NCBI GenBank assembly: GCA_025716815.1
Contig: JAIXMN010000032.1
Coordinates: 62,001 to 126,000, forward strand
Origin: Dichotomocladium elegans
Taxonomy: Eukaryota > Mucoromycota > Mucoromycetes > Mucorales > Lichtheimiaceae
Length of the DNA stretch: 64,000 nucleotides
Direction of reading: 5' to 3'
Positions within the stretch are counted from its first letter, which is position 1, and each line of letters begins with the position of its first letter. Position numbers and translations under genes: made by a program. The notes beneath the pieces are model-generated. The model worked only from the letters and a program-made list of their open reading frames with translations, did not search any database and was not told where the DNA came from. This document shows positions 35,629 to 48,200 of the stretch, one piece after another.

Positions 35629-36020
35629 TATGAATAACTCCTCGAGAAATTAAAAAAAGTTCGGCGGTGGACAACTTTTTCAATGAGCCGACCTGGGAAA
35701 AAAGTCAGTCACATTGCATTATAGTACGAACTTGCTTTGATAGAGTACTACCTGTGCCTGCTCCGTCAGACAAAGCAGCATGAAGTATGAACGGACCTCA
35801 GTAACAAACGGCAGATACAGAGCTTTTCTTCATGACTGAACGGCAAATGACATCGTATGAACAATTCTGAGTAGGGCTTTGCCATATTTGTTGGATCTCG
35901 AACATTACGCGCAAAGGGAGGTCAATGAATAAAGAATGGCTGAGATATACCTTTTTATATTGCAAGGAAATACTTTCGTAGGGAAGGAAAAGTATGACCC
36001 AAATAAAGTAAAATAAAATA
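35629..36020. other. Intergenic region upstream of PUF6
   Basis: 392 bp that must hold the PUF6 promoter, running into transposon copy B. An open frame across the boundary (35798-36235, minus) is discussed with copy B. Nothing else is seen. Confidence 0.4.
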
Positions 36021-36458
36021 TCGCATAAAAACATAAAATTTGTCGCATGGATAATGAAGGATCCGGAGCTGTTGAGCGTCAATGGGGGATGCGAGGGTGG
36101 AAGAAGCACAGGGGAAATGCAACGGAGGAAGCAGACGAAGACAAAAGAACCTTGACGAAGCCATGGTGGGAGACCTGTGCGGTTGCAGCCAAACCACGGT
36201 CCCACCGAAGCCCATATCCTATCCTCTCGAGGCACTTGAGTTAGGCTAATATTGTTTATCTACAGAGGATCCGGAATATTAGAAGATTGCAGAATGGAAC
36301 AAGTCGGTAAAATAGGGTAACCTATTGCGTTTTACTTTGCTCTTTACGACTGACCAAAATTGCTCAATCGGATTAATTTCAGGCGAGTATGGTGGAGCAT
36401 AAACACATCGATACCCTCGAGACTCGGTGTATTAGAGATATTCTCAGCCTTATGGATA
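36021..36458 (-). mobile_element. Truncated transposon, copy B of the 31-kb element
   Basis: About 440 bp align, in the same orientation, with copy A at 31086-31600. They begin with tcgcataaaa, include gcagccaaaccacggtccc and the C-terminal transposase coding part (minus strand, IEQFWS...KSKVKRNR), and end at cttatggatagg. Nucleotide identity is clearly high but interrupted by small indels. Only the last part of the DDE domain remains, so this is a dead fragment. The similarity to copy A stops exactly where the foldback element at 36459 begins. Confidence 0.75.
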
Positions 36459-36743
36459 GGAGGTCATCCAATGGTTGCTTGCATAGCTCGCATTGGTCTA
36501 GATATGGACTATACACCTGGGTATGTACAAAATTGTAAAATCTCACTCAGCCGCAGGTTGTTTATGTCCAGAATGTTGGTCATTGTCCAGAAAAATAGTA
36601 CACCTGATTTTTAAAAATGGGACAATTCTTACTAGATAAAGTTATAGAAAAAATCGCAACGATATACCCAATTGTGCATACCCAGGTGCATAGCACATCT
36701 CTAGACCAATGCGAGCTATGCAAGCGAACATTGGATGACCTCC
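36459..36743. mobile_element. 285-bp foldback/MITE-like element
   Basis: Two 70-bp arms, 36459-36528 and 36674-36743, are inverted copies of each other; by eye I count 7 mismatches. Both termini read ggaggtcatccaatg inwards. The 145-bp spacer is AT-rich and codes for nothing. Such short non-coding units with long terminal inverted repeats are MITEs moved by a transposase supplied elsewhere. No target-site duplication is apparent (left flank ttatggata, right flank aaagaaaaa), so insertion may have come with a deletion, or the unit may be part of a larger rearrangement. Confidence 0.75.
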
Positions 36744-37118
36744 AAAGAAAAAAACCACAACAACACATCCAGACGTCCGCTACATAAGCTATCTATGCCT
36801 TAATGAAGCTCGCTGATCTTAATCGTTTTGGAAACTGTTAAACGGCCACGTCTCTTCAAGAAAATCAAATATTTATTTGCGTATACGCAGTAGCTCATTA
36901 TCGGTATATTATTTATCTCTTCCTTCTAGTTTTTCTCCCTTTCCCTCAAGCCCGTATCGGCCCGCTATTTCCAGCTTTTGTGCAGCAATTCAATTTTTTA
37001 TGAAGTTATATAGAGAGAAACAATCAGTAATTCTATGATTATGCAGGAAGTATATTAAAAAAGAGTAGTATGTAAGTATAAAATGCGGTACAAAAGCTCT
37101 TCACAAATAGGGGCATGT
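36744..37118. other. 3' flank of the siderophore transporter
   Basis: 375 bp of AT-rich DNA downstream of the transporter stop codon. It should include its 3' UTR. No gene or repeat is seen. Confidence 0.5.
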
Positions 37119-39379
37119 TTATGACAAGAAATAACGCTTCAAACGCCCCGCAAAAGAATTGTCCTTGGCGGCCGTGTCCTCGTGTATAGACTCTTTGACG
37201 TTCACCTGGATATCGTTATTATTGGCGCTATCGCCAGCGACTTCACCCTCAGCGATCCCTTTATCCTTCTTTTCAGCATCCATGCGTTCTCGTAGCCCAA
37301 AGGTTTTCATGGGAATGACGAGGAAGAAGGTAAGGATAGACATGCAGAGTGCAATGATGGTCTGAATCCTATGAACCCGGCCGTACGCTAGCTGAAGGCC
37401 AGCGTATTGATCTGGCGGCAAATTCTGCGCAAAAGGAATACTGGACATAATCTTGGCCGCATTGTATTCACCCGGAATGTGTTTTGCAAATTCTTGTGGA
37501 AGCATTTGGTTCCAAACGGCGCCAGCAATCGTTGAACCCACGCTTTGGGTAATCGATTGCCCAACCTGGTAGAGTGAGGTAACCATGGCAAGATCTGACG
37601 ATACATGATTCGTGATTAGTTTTCAAAAGATACCTAGTAATAAGTAAAGGCACACATCCGTATGCACATCAGAATTATTATAAACGTACCTTCATGGGGA
37701 ACTGAACTCTGAATAGCAACGATAAAAGGCACCTCAAATAAACCAGTACCGATGCCAGCAAGCACCTGAGTAGCAACGAGAAATGCATCTGAAGAATCAG
37801 GCTGACGGGCTTTTGTCATCATGGCAAGAGCTACGATCAACACAAGTATTCCGGTCATAAGATATGGGCGCCAGACCTTGGTGCGCATCATCAAATAACC
37901 GGTGATAGCCTGGAAGGCAATGGCAGCCACACTGAACCCGATAACCAGAAAGCCGGCCTGTCCTGCAGTGACTTTCCGAGTGACCATGAGAAATGTCCGG
38001 ACATAGGTACCGTTTGTGGATGATCCAATCGTATTAGCTGACATGGCGATAATCCCTAGCACAGCAGTGTTGCTAGGCCATTTCGTCAGTGGGAGCACAG
38101 GCTTCTTTGCAAGTTTCATTTCCCAAAAAATGAACAGTGCCCAGGCAAAGACGCCACCAATTAAGCAGCCCAATGTTCGTGCTATAAATGCAAAAGCAGG
38201 CGTTAGAGGTTGTGTTGGTGAATAAACCTAAACAAAGCATAGAGCGTATCGTTACAATTCTCCCAGCCGCCCCACGTAGTCTCCAAGACAAACGGTAGCA
38301 GAATCATTGCCAGGCCACCGACAAGAAGTAAACATCCGACAATATCGAGTTCGTCTGCATAGTGCCGAAGCGACTCTGTCCAGCTGCGCCCGCCAATAGC
38401 ACGGCGGCGTTCTTCATTATATTGCTCTAAAAGACCTGCTCGGCGAGCCTTGATCTGCGGGAGCCAGAGTCCGATCAAAAGCGGCAGGGTGCAGACTGCC
38501 ATGATGATTGGGATCATGCCATAGCCCCATCGCCACTGACCGGGGTACGCCCCGGCATACAAGAGTCGATCAACTGCAAGCGATGTGCTGAACATATTGA
38601 TAATTGTGGGCACCTGAAGAACACCGTGGTAGAAACCGCGATTGGTAATGGTGGTCATATCTAGTATTTGACAGCTAAGGGTTTAACCAACTGATAAAAG
38701 CATCGCAAAGCAACCACCGTACCTCCAGTTATGATAGGAATTAGAATACTGATACCCGTATCACCAAAAGTACTCAAAATTCTAGCGCCCTTAAAGATAT
38801 AGGGATAAGTCCAGCATCAAAGCGAACAGCCACCAATCTAGTAAATACCACAAAAGTTCCGTAATCATTTGCAGTCGCATGAACGATCCATGCCACCAAG
38901 TAAATTAAAAGCGCCACGGTAAATGCTTCCACACGTCCGATTATATCCGAAAGTTTGGAGAACGTGGGAAGCAAGACAGATGCAAGGATGCTGCTCACTG
39001 TACTCAGGATACTCTGGAGATGATTGGCTCCAAGTACGCTCGTTACTGGGGCAGTCAGGGCCTTTGTCATAAAGCTCTCCCAAGAATAGGCCCATCGAAC
39101 AAACATGATGCTAAGTCAGTCGAGTAAATCAAATGAGTATCTCGCCCGACGTTCTTTTCAAATGATGCAAGAAATATACCCAATATAAATCGCGTAAATG
39201 TTCCATTTGGTTGACACCTCCTTGGCAACTTCAACCTTCTTAACGCCTGGCGATGCAAGCGTGGTAACAATTGGCGTCGATGTGCATTTTTCGTTGACAG
39301 ATTGTTTCTCAGATATCTCGCTGTTTTCCAGCGATGCGCGTGTACCAAGAGAATTTTGTCTGCCTTCCTTAGAGCCCAT
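37119..39379 (-). CDS. Siderophore-type MFS transporter (ARN/SIT family)
   Basis: Six exons (39180-39379, 38849-39110, 38723-38789, 38256-38660, 37690-38181, 37119-37594) give 633 residues in phase. After a polar Ser/Thr-rich N-terminus, membrane spans begin with the usual block of this family: VLGANHLQSILSTVSSILAS, LPTFSKLSDIIGRVEAF. Later blocks are NRGFYHGVLQVPTIINMF, GQWRWGYGMIPI and VPHEDLAMVTSLYQVGQS, characteristic of siderophore-iron and related glutathione exchangers in the 14-span MFS group (yeast Arn1-4, Gex1/2; Aspergillus MirB; fission yeast Str1-3). It is likely in the plasma or endosomal membrane, importing ferric siderophores made by other microbes. A candidate iron-repressor GATA site lies about 110 bp upstream. 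Substrate is not determinable from sequence; Gex-type activity is the main alternative. Confidence 0.87.
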
Positions 39380-39419
39380 GTGGGAACGGTTCTCTGCGTA
39401 GATATGCGTTGCTTATTCT

Positions 39420-39427
39420 CTTATATA
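39420..39427 (-). promoter_or_regulatory. TATA box of the siderophore transporter
   Basis: Read on the minus strand this is TATATAAG, 41-48 bp upstream of the ATG at 39379. It is close to the start codon but within the range seen for fungal genes with short leaders. Confidence 0.4.
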
Positions 39428-39485
39428 TTGCTGTTGTAATCCATTTGGGCTTGGTGTCACCCGACCGATCAGGGACAGGCGTCGT

Positions 39486-39494
39486 TTATCTGAT
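39486..39494 (-). promoter_or_regulatory. Candidate iron-responsive GATA repressor site
   Basis: Read on the minus strand the nine bases are ATCAGATAA, an exact match to the ATCWGATAA element bound by the iron-sensing GATA repressors SreA, Sre1, Urbs1 and Fep1 in other fungi. It lies 107-115 bp upstream of the siderophore transporter ATG and just beyond its TATA candidate. The match and position are seen; binding is inferred. Confidence 0.5.
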
Positions 39495-42279
39495 CCACCC
39501 AAATTGATCTGGCTGAACTCAAATGAATTGGTGTGTTTCAAAGCGGCGTTTTCTTAAAAAAAATAACTGTCATCTTGCTCTTTGGGAAGGATTTTACACT
39601 TATTTTTTTTAGCAGTTTGTGCTCTCGAGGCGCTACGATTTGCGACATACCTTTCTTTAAAAATTACTCTAATGTATGCAGGCATTTCGACAGAATGCGT
39701 TTATCCTTCTTCATTCTCAGTATGAATTTCCCGTAGCACTATAGGTACGATATATGTCTCCAGAATTCCTAGATTGATATTACCGAACGGTGACCAAAAG
39801 ATAGGGTGTAACCAATAGGGGTTTGATTCCCTGTGTTCCTGATCTGGTTTTATCTTCGGCAGAGATGGCAAAAATACGTTATCATGATCAGTGACAAGGA
39901 GATCATAAATGACGGTCCTTTCGTTCGCCCCAAATTCCATACAAGGGGGCGAGTTAGTTATTTAAATATGACGGAAGTAGTCCTAAGCATTCTCTCATAG
40001 TTTACCCATAATGATTTCAACGGCCAGTGTGGTTACTCTCTTGGTTAGCAACCACCAGTTTTGTCGTGTTTAGGATTTCTCTTCATTCTGGCTGCGAATA
40101 CGGTGTAGCGGGTGACAGCTGGCATGGACGAGCGATAAGTACAGGAGAAGATCAAAGATTGAGAACATCTAGTGACAATGTCTATTCCAAGCATCGTTAC
40201 AGTGGCAAAATAACACTATATGTCATGCACCGGGAAATAGGATGAAACCGATTGTTTCCATTTTTGGATACACTTTCGGATCTGATTATTTCCTATGCTT
40301 GTATATCCATAGTTGCACAGGTACCCAGTTAGGTATCACATGTGAAAGCAGATATTCTAGAAAGACCCCTATTCCTGGGTAAAGCAAAATCAGCCCATAT
40401 AAAGATGAGTCAACGAAGGATAATAAACAGGGGCCTGACCGACATACGCAGATAAGTCCGGCTGAGTTTATGGAGGATCACGAAGTCTAATCAAAGGGGC
40501 TTGATGTCGTTCCAACAATGATGATAGTCGATTGTTTTCTTTATATTTACAGAGGCCTAAAATGAGTATGTTAGGTTATATTATGCCATGCTGTTGATGT
40601 GCCTGTAGTTAAGGCAATTGCTCTTTCTATTGACAAGGAGCTATTAGTTATAGATTCAATAAATTCGCGAACTCAGAATCTAGTGAACACATATGGAGAA
40701 CAACCATCTAAACTTGCAATGCTTCTGAACGCCGATAAAGGGAACCAGTTACCATTGATGTGAATCTATGTAGCAGCTTTACTATATGCATTTTACTCGG
40801 CGACGAGAGAACAAGGTTCTTTTTCTATACTTCAGAAAAGTCCTAACTTTTTTGCTACCTCCAGATGAGTAGGTAACGCTTTCAATGGCATTTTCTACTT
40901 ATCAAATAGCGTCCAATGTCCGTTTTGATTATCGAAAGGTACAGACTCGATACGTTATATATAATGGACGTAATCTGTTGGTTCGCTGCCGCGATACCGT
41001 GCTTAACCCATTACTACTCTCAAATGTTTGGCATGGTCTTCACGTCGCCGCCTTCCAAATTCCATCGTCTTGACAAAACTACAGTAAATTCGCGGGTACT
41101 TCTTGCTTTTTCATATTTGTTTTACATTTCTTTGCTGCCCCTCCGGGCGCTGGAGGTCTTGATGGCTCTTGGGCTTGGATGATCAACAATATCCCGTCCG
41201 GTGAATAGCTTACATTTCTGCTGATGCAAACCGCCTATGATCACCACACTTGACGCATTGTATGCTTGTCGCCTACGGGAGCATCGAGCGGACATCGCCT
41301 GAGTTTCATGTTCTCCCCTTTTTCCTTCCATCGCTTCGATTCCCCATGCAACAGCGCTGGCGGTACCTTAATTAACTGTTCCTGATCTTCATCAATATCG
41401 CCCCGACCCCGGCCGCCTACGTATGGTCGGTATATTCATTTTCAGCTACAGTAGTTCAATGTTTGCGGGTGTCCCCATCCGAAAAGGTCAGCAATACCTC
41501 AAAGTTCAGGATGTATCCTTAAGTGAGATAGCACATATTCAATATGACAGTAATGTATTTCCACATGGCAATTAATCTGGAAACGCATGGTCTAAAAGCT
41601 TACAACTTCCAGAAAAACAGATAAAAAGCCTTATATAAACAATTATCAGCTGCTTGTGTCATTTAAATTGTTATAAGTATGTTCGTTATCACCATCAAAT
41701 GTACAGTGGATGGTGTCTACCGCTATTCCCGAGGAAGAACAATAAAAGCATGATATACGTTTTTCTGCCACTCTCAACGCCACATAAAACCTGCTGTTCT
41801 AATAGTGTATAATACTCCCTGCAACTTGCTCTTATTTGGATGCAATGGAACAAAAATCATATGCTCAAAGTAGCAGCTATAGCAACGTGAATGAGATTGC
41901 GTTAAACATGGTATTCCCTGGTTATATTCTGCCCGGATAATAACTGAGATATCGGACTAAACGAATTACGTGGGAAGTCCTCTCCGGACTGAAAATTCTT
42001 CAGATATATGATCTGCCAATCTGTGTTTATACGTGGGACAGTGGTGAGCAAGAATATGGGTTCGAAGCATGTTCACAAAACCTCGACTCTTGTCGATCTG
42101 CAATTTCTGAATTTGACTTTGCAGTGCTCCTAATGTATAGGGGCAGGCTATTTTGCGCAGAGCACTGCGACGGGTGACCTTAGACGGAGCATCAATAATT
42201 TCGCGTTTTTGGATGAACGCGTCTTTTTTGAACTGGATATTTTTTTCGGACTACGACGCGCCTTTGCTTCCAAGGAACA

Positions 42280-45200
42280 ATGTCCACAAGGCGAGAATTC
42301 GGCAGCGGCCAATCGTCATTTAACAAAGGACGCCAGCCAAGGCTTGGCTCGACCCGTGCTAATACCTCGTTGCAACGGTACGGATTGCCTACCGGAAATG
42401 ACACCTCACCGACAAACCTCGATCAAAAATTCGAGGACGCTCGCAAGCTTGATGAGCTCGAGGCACGCTTTGGGTTTGAGCGGTATAAAGAAGGCCCCGA
42501 GCGCCTCGGTTGGCTTATCAACATGCATGCCGTACGTGTAACTTCCTTAATTCTCTGCGATGGTCATTTATTAACCAGCTGCCAATCATCAGACAATCGT
42601 ACCTGATTCCGACTGGGCAGGAGGCCGTGCAGGCGTCGATTATTATTTCCTCGAAGAGGACGGGTCAACTTTCAAGGTGACACTTACACATAGTCCGTAC
42701 TTTTACATAGGCTGCAAGGTAATGTCTTGATCATGTAAACATACTGATTGAAAACTACTGAGTATAGTCCATTTCAGTCTGGAACAGAGGCTGAGGTTGA
42801 AGAATACTTGCACCGTCGCTTTGAAAATACCATCGAGAGACTGAAACGTGTACAAAAAGAAGACTTAAAGCAGGTAGATACAGCATGTAACAAATAGCAG
42901 TGGACGCTTTGGATCTAATCTTGGGGACGTTTTAGCCCAATCATCTCATTGGCCGAAAGCGAATCTTGTTACAGCTCTTCTTCCGCAACGTATCCGATCT
43001 TCTCACTGTCCGGAGAGTGCTCTTGCCTATTGCAATGAAGAATCAGCAGAAAATCGATGCACGAGATACATATGCGGAAGTAGTAAAGTGAGTTTTTGGC
43101 TGGGTCAGGTGATGAGACATGAATGGCTGAGAAGTTGCTAGTGAGACAAATCATATTGCATACGAACACAACACTGGCCTGGCGGCTATTTCGTCTCGAA
43201 AGAATCCAAACGAGGCAATAGAGAATATCATAGACATCCGCGAGTATGATGTTCCATATTATGTACGCGTGGCCATTGACCTTGGTAGGAAAATCATGGG
43301 GAATGCAATCATGTCTCCAGCAGGTGTTCACAATTTTTTCGTTAGATATTCGTGTGGGCATGTGGTATACAGTCAAAGCATTGCCAGACGAGACCATCAT
43401 TTTGACTCGAGAACACGAGCTCGTCCATCGTCCTGATCCCGTTGTCCTTGCCTTCGATATCGAGACAACGAAATTACCGCTCAAATTTCCGGATTCTTCC
43501 ATAGACTCGATTGTCATGATTTCGTACATGATCGACGGGCAAGTGAGTGACTATTCCGTATCGGTCAATCGTTGTTGGGGATGACTAACATCTCGTCTAG
43601 GGATACCTTATCACAAACCGAGATATTGTCAGCCAAGATATAGAAGATTTCGAGTACACACCAAAGCCCGAATACGAGGGCCCTTTTACGATTTTTAATG
43701 AGGCCAACGAGGTACTTTGCTTTGGGCGTATGTCTTACCGTTACTAACTTTTCAAATCAATAGTATGATGTTCTCATGCGATTCTTTGAACACATTCAAT
43801 CGGCACGGCCAACCATCTTTGTGACTTATAACGGTGATTTTTTCGATTGGCCATTTATAGAGGATCGTTCAAAAGCAAATGGGATCGACATGTATGATAT
43901 GATCGGTGTATACAAAGACGAAGAGGATGAATATAAATGCAAACATGCATCCCACATGGACGCATTTCGCTGGGTAAAGCGAGACTCTTATTTACCGCAA
44001 GGCAGTCAAGGTTTAAAAGCTGTTACAAAAGCAAAGCTTGGCTATAATCCACTTGAACTGGATCCTGAAGACATGACCAGGTAGAGAAGGACGGGATTCT
44101 GAAAAGGCCATAGAGACTCACTGTCTTTATAGATTTGCATCAGAGCAGCCTCAAACACTCTCGCAATACTCAGTCTCCGATGCAGTCGCCACATATTACC
44201 TCTACATGAAATATGTCCATCCCTTTATCTTCTCGCTCTGTAATATCCTTCCTCTCGTTCCGGACGAAGTTCTACGCAAAGGCACTGGTACCCTTTGTGA
44301 ACTGCTACTCATGGTAAGCTCTCAAACACGTCTTATCCACACATGATCCTCATTCTCTCTTTTTCTCTCAGGTTGAAGCATATAAAGTCAATGTCATTAT
44401 ACCCAACAAGCACGTCGAGGACAACAACACATTTTTTGAGGGCCATCTCATTGAGAGCGAAACCTATGTCGGAGGCCACGTAGAAGCTCTGGAAGCTGGC
44501 GTTTTCCGAAGCGATATTAATGCCGATTTTAAAATCGATCCAACCGCAGCGCAAGAGGTATGTCAGAATTAGACGAAGCGGGATGGTTTTTAAATCATCT
44601 CTCTATACGATTAGTTGATTGATCAGCTGGACGACGCCTTGAAATTCACGATCGAGGTTGAGGAGAAGCAAAAGATCGAAAATATCGTCGATTATGACGA
44701 GGTTCGGGATAAGATCAAGACACAACTTGAGCAACTCCGAGATAACCCCATCCGACACGAAGGGCCCTTGATTTATCACTTGGATGTTGCCGCTATGTAT
44801 CCAAATATCATTCTCACCAACCGCCTGCAGCCTGATGCTATGATCGAGGAATCCACATGTGCCACCTGCGAGTTTAACAGACCAGGGAAAACATGTGATC
44901 GACGACTTACCTGGTCTTGGCGCGGTGAATATTTCCCAGCAAAGCGGAACGAATACAACATGATTCGAAACCAGCTTAGCACCGAATCGTTTCCTCCAAA
45001 GAACCCTAAAGGTCCTCAAAGGTCTTGGCATTCTTTGTCAGAGGCGGAGCAGACGACGTTGTTACATAAGCGATTGACCGATTATTGCAAAAAGGTCTAT
45101 AAGAAAGTGCGAGAGACAAAGACCATCGAACGAGAATCTATTGTATGCCAACGCGAAAATCCATTCTACATTGAAACCGTGCGTGCCTTCCGTGATCGAC

Positions 45201-48200
45201 GTTACGAATACAAGGGGCTTCATAAGAAATGGAAGGGAAACATGGATAAGGCAGCTAGCGAGGGTGCGATCACAAAAGTTGAAGAAGCCAAGAAGATGAT
45301 TGTGCTGTACGACTCGCTTCAGCTTGCGCACAAGTGTATTCTTAATTCTTTCTATGGTTATGTCATGCGAAAAGGTGCTCGTTGGCATTCTCTGGAGATG
45401 GCAGGCATTGTATGTCTGACTGGTTCGAAGATTATCCAGCTGGCCCGCCAACTCGTGGAGCGTATTGGCCGTCCTCTCGAACTGGACACTGATGGGATCT
45501 GGTGTATCTTACCAAAGAGTTTCCCAGAAACATTCTCCTTCAATACCACCGGGGGCAAGAAGATCAAGATATATTACCCGTGCACCATGTTGAACCATCT
45601 TGTCCACGCTAAATTTACAAACCATCAGTATCAGACCTTGGTCGATCCGAAGACTCTTGACTATTCCGTCCATAGTGAAAATAGTATTTTCTTCGAAATC
45701 GATGGTCCATACCGTGCTATGATTCTGCCTGCATCGACCTTCGAAGACAAACTACTCAAGAAACGCTACGCTGTATTTAACGACGACGGATCATTGGCGG
45801 AGCTGAAAGGTTTTGAGGTGAAACGACGTGGCGAGCTTAAGCTGATCAAGATTTTCCAAGAGGAAATATTCAAAATTTTCTTGGAGGGCCGAAGTCTGGA
45901 GGAGTGTTACGGATGTGTTGCACAGGTTGCCAATAGATGGCTGGATATTCTCGACTCTAAAGGCCAGAGTCTTCACGACGAGGAACTTTTTGAACTGATT
46001 TCAGAGAATCGCAGCATGTCAAAGACGCTCACCGAATATGGTACACAGAAATCAACTGCTATTTGCACAGCTCGCCGTCTCGCCGAGTTTTTGGGTGACC
46101 AAATGGTTAAAGATAAGGGCCTGGCATGTCAGTTCATCGTCTCAGCCCAACCACACGGGACACCTGTCTCCGAGCGCGCTGTGCCTGTTGCAATTTTTTC
46201 TGCCGAACCGGGAGTCAAGAAACATTACCTTCGTAAATGGCTACGCGACAACTCCCTGAAAAGCTTTGATATCCGTGACATTATCGACTGGCCTTACTAC
46301 AAGGAGCGCTTTGGTTCCGTAATCCAAAAGCTTATAACCATCCCTGCTGCAATGCAAAAGGTGCACAATCCTGTGCCACGTGTCCCCCATCCAGACTGGT
46401 TGCATAAGCGTGTTGCTGCCAAAGAAGATAAATTTAAGCAGCATCGCATCACAGACATGTTCAAGCCCGCCCAGAAACCTCCACCTCCCGTGGCTACGGT
46501 CGTAGATATTGAAATGCAAGACATTGAGGAGCTAAGCATTGCTGGACCTAGAACAAATAGTGCGCTGGCGGCGCTTCCTCGATCCTATCGGGTACAAAAA
46601 CGCAAGTTCGACAAAATGGCAGTCGCCGAGGAGGACGAATTGCCCGAAGAAGATCGCCCTGAGAACATGCCAGACATGTTGGAAGACTATACGGGATTCC
46701 TCGCCTATCAAAAGCGCAAGTGGAGGCGGCAACGAATAATGCGAACAAAGAAAAGGGAGGTCCTGTCAGCAAATCCGCTGGTCAGCCAAAATGGTGCAAG
46801 CAATTATTTCCGTCGTCAAACAGGATCCTTAACGACCAGCACCTGGGAAATCTTGCAGATCGCGGAGACAGATACTCCTGGTGAATACAAGATGTGGGTA
46901 GCACTTCAGGACAATCTTCGTTCGGTCAAACTTTCAGTGCCTCGCATCTTTTATCTCAACAGCAGATGTGACAGGCCTGAAGAGATTGTTAGCCAGGGAA
47001 TCCCTTGTCAGATTGCCAAATGCATGCGTACGCTCCCACGATCCCACCAGTGTCAGAACTTGTACGAAATGATCATGTCAGAGGAGGTGTACCAGTCTGA
47101 ACGGCGAAAGCTCACCAGTATCTTCAATGATACTTCCACCGAAGGTGTATATGAGACTCAAGTCCCGTTGGATGTACGTGCGCTGCTGCTGCTTGGTACT
47201 CATTGTGAGGTGAACAAGAACGCGGCTATGAATGGGATGCGTAACAACCAATATGGACTGTTGGATCTGAATCCTTGCCTGGATATGACAAAGAACTACA
47301 TGTCCCAGCCTAACCGCTATCAATATGTGTATTTACACCATGCGCACTCTGACTCGCGCCATTTTATCACACTGGTTGGATCGGCTCTTCCAAAATCCTA
47401 TTGTTTCGTTGTTGGTGTGAGTGGCAGTAACAATCAGAAACCTAATATTAAACGTATATACAGCGATGTATACAACGAAGCGATCGCCAATGAGAGGAGC
47501 ACAACCGTCGAGCTAAAGGAGAGCATTGATTTTGATATGACTTTTTTCCCCTCGGAGCGAAAAGCTCTTCAGGCTGTGCAAAAGGTCCTGACTCACTACC
47601 AAGACAATAAGCGTGGACCAGCTATTATTGCTATTCGGTCTCCTCGGTCTATGAACTACCTTGTCCAGCAGGTGCGCGCTCTCAATGAATTCCCATGCAT
47701 CACCCTTCCATCCGAATCCAAGGATAATACGCTACAAACATTGAGCTGGTTACAACCTGCCTTCCAGCAGGCAATCCAGTCATATTTTGGCTTAGGAAAG
47801 GCAGTTGATTTGCTCATTGCCCAATCTCGCTACGCCAATATACCATTCTGCAACATTCCAGAGGATCCCCACATCTTCATGGCAGATATCCTTTTTGCTC
47901 GAAAGATGATGAAGAGCGACATGTTGCTTTGGTGGTCCTCTGGAACGCGGCCTGATCTTGGTGGACGCGAAGACGACGAAAATAGCGCATCAGTGGACGA
48001 GCTCGAAAGCCCGGAAATTTGCAATCCTGCGGTATACCATGATGTGTGCCTGGAGTTTGATATTCTACGCTTGTGCCTGAACACACTTATTGCTGCACCG
48101 GTGATCAATGAGCTGGAAGGCACTTCGGGGGTGGCCGGCTTCGACAGTGTTGTGCACAGCCTCGACGAATATAGCAGCGGTCTCATCAATACGTCAGTTG

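Larger units (their letters stand above)
39380..42279. other. 2.9-kb gene-free interval, SIT to POL2
   Basis: This lies between two divergent start codons. The longest open frames are under 90 codons and show no family features. The left 120 bp carry the TATA and GATA candidates of the transporter. The rest is AT-rich, without simple repeats or transposon coding remnants that I can recognise. Confidence 0.5.

Noticed and set aside
36580..36768. Open frame across the foldback element
   Set aside because: Arises from the inverted arm and the AT-rich spacer; no protein-like features.
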